Part shown: in pieces, positions 14,960 to 19,338 of the stretch
Layout of the letters: each line of letters begins with the position of its first letter
How positions within the stretch are numbered: the stretch's first letter is position 1
Assembly: GCA_022567365.1 (NCBI GenBank)
Contig: JADFHG010000005.1
Span: 1-19,338 of the forward strand
DNA from: Planctomycetota bacterium
GTDB lineage: Bacteria > Planctomycetota > Phycisphaerae > UBA1845
Direction of reading: 5' to 3'
DNA: 19,338 bases
Notes under the pieces: model-generated
Databases searched by the model: none
The model's input: only the letters and a program-made list of their open reading frames with translations
What the model was told of the DNA's origin: nothing
Program-made: the position numbers and the translations under genes

Positions 14960-15827
14960 CCGGGGTCAACCTCACCATCGGTCCCTTAGATGATGGGACA
15001 GTACGTCTTGGTGGACAATGTCGCGAGAGCACAGGATGCCGCGGCGCGCGATCGAGTATGTGGGTCTTCGCATTCGGCTCGGGTGACCGTAGTGGCAACT
15101 GATTCAGACAGAACTCGGGTGGAGCGTCCTTGAGGTATTTGGCCGCCGGTCCGGACACGACGGTTGCATCGGGCACGTCCTTTGTGACGGTTGCACCCGC
15201 GCCAACAACAGCATCGATCCCGATGATGACGCCCGGAAGGATCGTGGCATTGCACCCGATTCGCGCGCCGCGGCGGATGCGCGGTCCGATCAGCTCGGCG
15301 GAGCCGTCGCGATCGAGTTGCTTGTCGTTCATCGTGCACACTTCACCCCCGATGAACACATCTGATTCGATGATCATGTTGCCGGTCAGGTGAGTTCCGG
15401 TCTGGATCTTGGTCCGCTCGCCGATCACGGTGTCGTACTCGACCAACACGCCGCGTCCGACGATTGCCTGTTTCCGCACCACCGTCCGTTCGCGTATGGA
15501 GGCCAGGTCGGCCACCATCACGGCGTCTTCCAGCACGACCCCCGCGTACAGCACGACGTGGCTGCCGATGATGCATTCGGCGCCGATTTGAATCGGTTCA
15601 CAATGGTCGACTTTGCGTGTGCTGATCGTCGAGGAAATCGGTTGCCGCCCGATGACCGCGTGATCCTGGATGTTCGTCCGATCGCCGATCCGGGCACCCG
15701 GATGAATGATGACATTGTGCCCAATGAAGACGTCATCGCCGAGGACGGCGCGCGCGGAGATCGTCACGAAGTTGCCGATGCGGCAACGGCGCCCCACCAC
15801 GGCCGAATCGTCAATCGCCGTATTCAT
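14937..15827 (-). CDS. Left-handed beta-helix (hexapeptide) acyltransferase
   Basis: This is a 296-residue protein. From residue ~7 to ~235 it is made of hexapeptide-type repeats ('DDSAVVG', 'IGNFVTI', 'VLGDDVFIGHNVIIHPGARIG', and later 'ILPGVIIGIDAVVGAGATVTKDVPD'). This is the LbH fold of trimeric acyltransferases. 'SGPAAKYLKDAP' (~225-236) is the usual end of sugar N-acetyltransferases such as WbpD/WlbB. The protein is longer than WbpD because extra coils are inserted, and the last ~50 residues are unconserved. Probable role: acetyl-CoA-dependent acylation of an amino-sugar nucleotide made by the Gfo/Idh enzyme and DegT aminotransferase. O-acylation is the alternative. The start at 15827 is fixed by the ATGA overlap with the upstream GT2; the frame is open further to 16016, antisense-like and inside that gene. 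A truncated copy lies at 14180. Confidence 0.85.
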   Translation of the reverse strand: MNTAIDDSAVVGRRCRIGNFVTISARAVLGDDVFIGHNVIIHPGARIGDRTNIQDHAVIGRQPISSTISTRKVDHCEPIQIGAECIIGSHVVLYAGVVLEDAVMVADLASIRERTVVRKQAIVGRGVLVEYDTVIGERTKIQTGTHLTGNMIIESDVFIGGEVCTMNDKQLDRDGSAELIGPRIRRGARIGCNATILPGVIIGIDAVVGAGATVTKDVPDATVVSGPAAKYLKDAPPEFCLNQLPLRSPEPNAKTHILDRAPRHPVLSRHCPPRRTVPSSKGPMVRLTPDDDEHAG

Positions 15828-16630
15828 TTTCGCATTCCCAAGCCGAGTAGGAAGACCGGTCGGACGATGCTCCACCATCCCGTGAACGAACGCATCTTGG
15901 TGTAGCCCAGTTTCTTGTGTGGGTAGATCTTGGAAACCGGCGCCTCGCGCACGCCATGACCCAAGCGAACCGCCTTGTACAGAAGATACGGTTCGAGTTC
16001 GTAGTGACTCAGCCACGATTGCTCGATGTCAATTCGGGAATCGTCGAAAAGCGAGAGGGCGATCGCTCGAAACCCGTTGGTGCTGTCGGTGAAGCGTTGG
16101 CGCGCCGCGAGTGTCATCAACCAAGGGTGGACGAAACGCGTGGCGATCGTTCGATAGAAAGGCATCCTCCCGGATCGCCCCTGTGGCATGTACCGCGATC
16201 CTTGCACAATCTTGTATTGTCCGTTCCGGATCGGCGCGAGCAGGCGCGGGATTTGGTCAGGCCGGTCTTTGTCGTTGCCCGCGCACATGACGATCACGTC
16301 GTAGTCGTGTTGCCGTGCATACCGGATCGCGCGGCACATTGCGGCCCCGATTCCGTCGTTTCGGGCGTTTCGAAGAACCTTGAACCCGCGCTGCTCGGCG
16401 TCTTCGATACTGCCGTCGGTCGAACCGTCGTCCACGACGATCACGTCATAGTCGCGGTCGTCAGGAAATCGCCCGAGCGTCCTTCGGAGCTTGGCGCCTT
16501 CGTCAAACGCGAAAACGGCCGTAAGCACTTTCCAGACACCATCGCCGCGACTCCGGCGCTGCTCGGTTTCTGCGTTTCGCGCGTTCAGTGTTTTTTCTTC
16601 CGAAGTACGAACAGCACCTGGTGACTGCAT
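15824..16630 (-). CDS. GT2 glycosyltransferase, paralogue B
   Basis: This is a 268-residue GT-A enzyme, paralogous to the one at 14177. VLTAVFAFDEGAKL (~35-48), VIVVDDGSTDG (~63-73) and AGNDKDRPDQIPRLL (~117-131, DxD site) are followed by QGSRYMP, NGFRAI and the ending GWWSIVRPVFLLGLGMRK. In the last 26 residues 21 match paralogue A by hand count. The only in-frame ATG upstream of the core is at 16630. It overlaps the methyltransferase stop by 46 bp and gives an N-terminal extension as long as in paralogue A. Downstream, the acyltransferase overlaps it by ATGA. Like A, it probably adds a sugar from a nucleotide donor to a lipid carrier or growing glycan on the cytoplasmic face. Donor unknown. 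Confidence 0.87.
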   Translation of the reverse strand: MQSPGAVRTSEEKTLNARNAETEQRRSRGDGVWKVLTAVFAFDEGAKLRRTLGRFPDDRDYDVIVVDDGSTDGSIEDAEQRGFKVLRNARNDGIGAAMCRAIRYARQHDYDVIVMCAGNDKDRPDQIPRLLAPIRNGQYKIVQGSRYMPQGRSGRMPFYRTIATRFVHPWLMTLAARQRFTDSTNGFRAIALSLFDDSRIDIEQSWLSHYELEPYLLYKAVRLGHGVREAPVSKIYPHKKLGYTKMRSFTGWWSIVRPVFLLGLGMRK

Positions 16631-17391
16631 GCCTCGAAGTCCGGAATCTTTCGTGCGATGCGGGCGGCAAGCTCGTTGAACGGCGCGTCGAACGCCGGTT
16701 CGTCCGGTTGAACGAGCAGCGGGTGCACGACTTTAGACAGGAATCCGTACATACCGAAGCGCACAACATCGACGACTTCGAATACCCCCGCGATCGCGTC
16801 TCGAAAAGACGTTTCGTCCAAGTACGTGTTGTGCCAATGAACCTTGAGCTTGTCCAGACCGAACATCTCACGAAACATGTTCACCCGGTCGTGTCCGTCC
16901 TGCGTGACTTCGGCCAGCAGAAAGAGCCCGCCGCCTTGGAGGACGCGCCCCGCTTCCCGGGCCGCATCGATTTGCTGCGCGGGATTCGGGATGTTGATGA
17001 GGCACCGTTGCATAATCACCTTGGAAAAGCGTTCATCCTCAAATGGTAGACGGCGGGCGTCCTCGACCTGGAAAGTGACCTTCGCCGACAGGGACGCATT
17101 TCCCGACGCCGCGCGTTCTTCGGCCGCACTGATCATGTTGGGCGCGTAGTCGATGCCCACCACGCGTTTCGCTTGTGAAGCGTATCGCATCGTCGTCAGT
17201 CCGTTGCCACACCCGATGTCGAGCACGGTATCATCCGATTCGATCATGCGCAAGATCGCATCGGTCTCGAGGTTGCGATAGTGTTGGTCGCGGATGGTGG
17301 CACCGGGATCGGTTCCCATATCGGCGCCTTTCCGCTGCCAATAATCATATACAACCTTATCGGTCAGGCGCGGCGTTGCCAGAGCTGTCAT
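16585..17391 (-). CDS. Class I SAM-dependent methyltransferase
   Basis: This is a 268-residue protein with the Methyltransf_11/25 type core. VLDIGCGNGLTT (~56-67) is motif I for SAM, VVGIDYAPNMI (~77-87) carries the acidic ribose-binding residue D81, VEDARRLPFEDERF (~109-122) is motif II/III, and 'IMQRCLINIPN' (~126-136) is motif IV. The C-terminal ~110 residues would form the substrate lid. The start at 17391 is supported by GGAG 6 nt upstream. It lies 12 bp after the Gfo/Idh stop and overlaps GT2-B, so it belongs to the operon. From context it may methylate a sugar or a glycan end, which would cap or modify the polymer. Such small methyltransferases act on many substrates, so this is inference only. 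Confidence 0.85.
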   Translation of the reverse strand: MTALATPRLTDKVVYDYWQRKGADMGTDPGATIRDQHYRNLETDAILRMIESDDTVLDIGCGNGLTTMRYASQAKRVVGIDYAPNMISAAEERAASGNASLSAKVTFQVEDARRLPFEDERFSKVIMQRCLINIPNPAQQIDAAREAGRVLQGGGLFLLAEVTQDGHDRVNMFREMFGLDKLKVHWHNTYLDETSFRDAIAGVFEVVDVVRFGMYGFLSKVVHPLLVQPDEPAFDAPFNELAARIARKIPDFEACSHQVLFVLRKKKH

Positions 17392-17403
17392 TGAATTCTC
17401 CGT

Positions 17404-18462
17404 TCAGTGCGCCGAAACCGGCACGTGTGATTCGCAATCCACCGGACACATGCGCCCGCCGTCGGCCATTGACGCAATCGCCGCCTCAACCACCGCCAGG
17501 ACGTTCGCCGCTTCCGTACCGCCGCTTCGACAGGGCGCAAGATTCTCAACGCTATCGAGAAACGCCTCCGCCTGATTGACAAGCGGCTCGACCCGCCTGA
17601 TGTTCGGCACGCTGACGCCCGCACTGCGCAGCAGGCACTGAAACTGCCCGAAGGAATCGTAGGACGGCGGGGCGTCGAGCCCCTTATCGTACACGCGTAC
17701 GGTGTCCATCGGGTCGACGTCGTCCCAATGGGCCATCTTCGCGTCGGCGACCACGGTCAACGTTCGCACCTTGCGCGGGTTGAGCCAACTGACGTGGACA
17801 TGACCGAGCACCCCGTCGCCGTATCGCAGCGTCACGAAGCAGACGTCCTCGATCTCGGGCTGCGTGATGCAACTGCCCACGGCCGAGACCGAAACCGGCT
17901 GCGCTCCCGTCAGGTAATTGAAGATGCTGATGTCATGCGTGCCCAGATCGTACAGGGCGTTGACGTCCGGGCGGATGGGACCCAGATTGGTGCGGACCGC
18001 GTCCAGATACCGCACCTTGCCCAGCGTCCCGTCGGTGATAAGCTCGTGGAGCTTCATGATCCCGTCGTTGAACAGGAACACGTGCCCGACCATGAGCACC
18101 AGGCGACGCGCTTCGGCCAATGATCCGAGCGCGCGTGCTTCGGCGCTCGTGGTACACAATGGTTTTTCCACGAGCACGTGCTTGCCCACCTCGAGCACGT
18201 CGCGTGCGATGTGTGCATGGGAGGGCGTCGGAGTCGCGACGACCACTGCGTCGATGGCGTCATCGTCCAGAATCCGCCGGTAGTCCGATTCGCACCGCAC
18301 CATCGGGTATAGCGATTCCACGTGCGCACGTCGGCCCGGGTTCAGATCCGCGCACGCGATGACTTGCGAGCGCTCGATCTGTGAGAATACGCGAATGTGA
18401 TTCGGACCCCAATGACCGCAGCCAATCACACCGATTCCGATCAAGTTCCGTGCCACACTCAT
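17404..18462 (-). CDS. Gfo/Idh/MocA-family sugar-nucleotide dehydrogenase (WbpB/WlbA-like)
   Basis: This is a 352-residue protein. IGIGVIGCGHWGPNHIRVF (~8-26) is the N-terminal Rossmann NAD-binding loop (GxGxxG form). VVVATPTPSHAHIA (~73-86) and HVLVEKPL (~95-102, with the family lysine K100) follow. The C-terminal domain has GHVFLFN (~126-132) and the catalytic-type GTHDI (~174-178). The order and the phrases 'WGPNH' and 'GTHDISIFNYLTG' are typical of WbpB/WlbA, which oxidise C3 of UDP-GlcNAc(A) derivatives. The frame is open to 18549, but the ATG at 18462 is preferred because the Rossmann strand begins a few residues later; an AAGGA lies rather far upstream. As the first gene of the minus-strand cluster it should be preceded by the operon promoter within 18463-18556. 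Other Gfo/Idh substrates remain possible. Confidence 0.87.
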   Translation of the reverse strand: MSVARNLIGIGVIGCGHWGPNHIRVFSQIERSQVIACADLNPGRRAHVESLYPMVRCESDYRRILDDDAIDAVVVATPTPSHAHIARDVLEVGKHVLVEKPLCTTSAEARALGSLAEARRLVLMVGHVFLFNDGIMKLHELITDGTLGKVRYLDAVRTNLGPIRPDVNALYDLGTHDISIFNYLTGAQPVSVSAVGSCITQPEIEDVCFVTLRYGDGVLGHVHVSWLNPRKVRTLTVVADAKMAHWDDVDPMDTVRVYDKGLDAPPSYDSFGQFQCLLRSAGVSVPNIRRVEPLVNQAEAFLDSVENLAPCRSGGTEAANVLAVVEAAIASMADGGRMCPVDCESHVPVSAH

Positions 18463-18672
18463 GGTCCGATCATTTCCTTGTCCACGATCCCTCGGAAACG
18501 CCACACCGGTAATATCGGAACCGCTACGCAGGTCCTCCAGTTTGGACACGCCGTGCTAAGAGTGCGTCCCAAAAGCCCCTCCCTCACGGTCGGGGTTCGG
18601 AAAGAACGGGGGTTCCCGCCGGTTTTAGGACGCACTCTAAAGACGTACACAACTGCGACCGATAACTCACAC
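18463..18672. promoter_or_regulatory. Divergent intergenic region between the glycan operon and the GT39-like gene
   Basis: 210 bp between two divergently transcribed genes, so at least two promoters are expected here. I could not identify -35/-10 boxes with confidence. About 80 bp of it is the inverted-repeat element at 18557-18640. Confidence 0.4.
18557..18640. repeat. 80-bp inverted-repeat element with CTCCCTCACGG core (copy C)
   Basis: Termini AGAGTGCGTCC (18559-18569) and GGACGCACTCT (18628-18638) are a perfect 11-bp inverted repeat. The interior holds CCCTCCCTCACGGTCGGGGTTCGG (ending at 18600), a copy of the motif at 2735-2760 and 6386-6410. The size, terminal repeats and intergenic position suggest a REP/MITE-like non-coding element. 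No target-site duplication could be confirmed; TAAG and CTAA flank it imperfectly. Confidence 0.75.
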
Positions 18673-19338
18673 ATGGACGGGATGGCTGCGCGATCATCAG
18701 ACGGAACCGGGTCCGGATACCGATCAACCTCGACGGTTACAACGGTGGAGGGCGACGCACAGACTGGCTCGCTGCGGTGGATTCCCTGGTGTGCGGTGAT
18801 CGTGCTTGGCGCGATCACGCTCGTGACGCACCTCGGTTTGCTGGGCTACGGAAGTCTACCTCACGAGGAGGCATGGCGCGCGACGTGGACGTACGATCTT
18901 ACGCTCGAGCGGGCGCGGCGATTTCCACCTCTTTGGGGATGCACATATTGGCTTTGGCAACATGCCTTCGGACGAAGCGAGTTCGTACTGCGGCTGCCGA
19001 CCGCGCTTGCCGGGCTTGCTTGCGTGGGATTGCTGTACCGGTTCACGGTCCGTCGGATCGGTTTCTGGCCGGCGGTGCTGGTTGCCGCCGTCGCGGCGGC
19101 GCATCCAGCGCTCCTAGTCCATTCGAGGACGATGAAGGTGTTCGGCATCGATGCGCTGATGACGACGGTGCTCATCGGGGTGGGGTTGTCGGCATTTCGA
19201 AATCCGACGTCGCGCCGTTTGTATGCGTTCCTCGTCGCCGGTGTCGCCGGGATGGCGTTTACATTCGCGTCGGTCTTCGTAACCGCCGCCTGGATCCCGT
19301 TAATTGCATGGGCATGCGTTAAACATCGGGATTCCACC
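18673..19338 (+). CDS. GT39-like membrane glycosyltransferase, N-terminal part (partial at right edge)
   Basis: The frame runs from the ATG at 18673 to the last base without a stop, giving 222 residues of an incomplete protein. A second ATG at 18682 is an alternative start. A ~35-residue polar leader is followed by a transmembrane helix (~38-58). The loop GYGSLPHEEAWRATW comes next, where PMT/GT39-family proteins keep an acidic residue (here E65/E66). 'FGRSEFVLRLPTALAG' (~99-114) and 'AAHPALLVHSRTMKVFGIDAL' (~142-162) are typical of GT39/PMT_2 proteins, and further hydrophobic helices follow. It would move a sugar from a polyprenyl-phosphate donor outside the cytoplasmic membrane. It is divergent from the glycan operon and shares its intergenic region. 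It is only distantly similar to the GT39-like protein at 6598. Confidence 0.8.
   Translation, partial: MDGMAARSSDGTGSGYRSTSTVTTVEGDAQTGSLRWIPWCAVIVLGAITLVTHLGLLGYGSLPHEEAWRATWTYDLTLERARRFPPLWGCTYWLWQHAFGRSEFVLRLPTALAGLACVGLLYRFTVRRIGFWPAVLVAAVAAAHPALLVHSRTMKVFGIDALMTTVLIGVGLSAFRNPTSRRLYAFLVAGVAGMAFTFASVFVTAAWIPLIAWACVKHRDST

Noticed and set aside
1..19338. Defence system, prophage or CRISPR array
   Set aside because: No nuclease, helicase, reverse transcriptase, integrase, phage structural gene or regularly spaced repeat array was seen on either strand.

Overview
This is a GC-rich bacterial window that looks like a planctomycete. I infer this from the style of its proteins, not from any marker gene: a secreted dockerin-like protein with acidic calcium loops at the left edge, a prepilin-type protein with a C-terminal H-x9-DG motif, an orphan LuxR-type HTH protein, and many large palindromic intergenic elements. 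No rRNA, tRNA, CRISPR array, transposase or phage gene was seen.

Left part (1-3256): the 3' end of a dockerin-like secreted protein, then about 2.5 kb that is nearly gene-free. It holds one small LuxR-type HTH gene on the minus strand, a pair of 40-bp hairpin repeats whose stems show compensatory changes (1519-1648), and a cluster of REP-like palindromes (2563-3056). Middle (3257-8202): a BNR/Asp-box repeat protein, a type II pseudopilin-like protein, a 5'-truncated MBOAT acyltransferase that overlaps the pseudopilin tail to tail, and a GT39-like membrane glycosyltransferase.

Right part (8399-18462): a minus-strand polysaccharide cluster. In transcription order it reads Gfo/Idh/MocA dehydrogenase, SAM methyltransferase, GT2, left-handed beta-helix acyltransferase, second GT2, remnant of a second acyltransferase, DegT aminotransferase, Alg14/PssD-like and Alg13/PssE-like subunits, O-antigen-ligase-like membrane protein, and GT4. 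Several junctions are 4-bp ATGA overlaps, so much of the block is probably translationally coupled. Dehydrogenase, aminotransferase and acyltransferase together are the WbpB/WbpE/WbpD (WlbA/C/B) set that makes 3-acetamido sugar nucleotides. The glycosyltransferases and the ligase-like protein would assemble the glycan and transfer or polymerise it. At the right edge a divergent, incomplete GT39-like gene starts beyond an 80-bp inverted-repeat element.

The most notable observations are a tandem duplication of a GT2-acyltransferase module in which one acyltransferase has decayed to its first dozen codons, the hairpin pair with compensatory substitutions, and several palindromic repeat families. 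One of these families (core CTCCCTYACGG...GGTTCGG) occurs at three separate places in the window.
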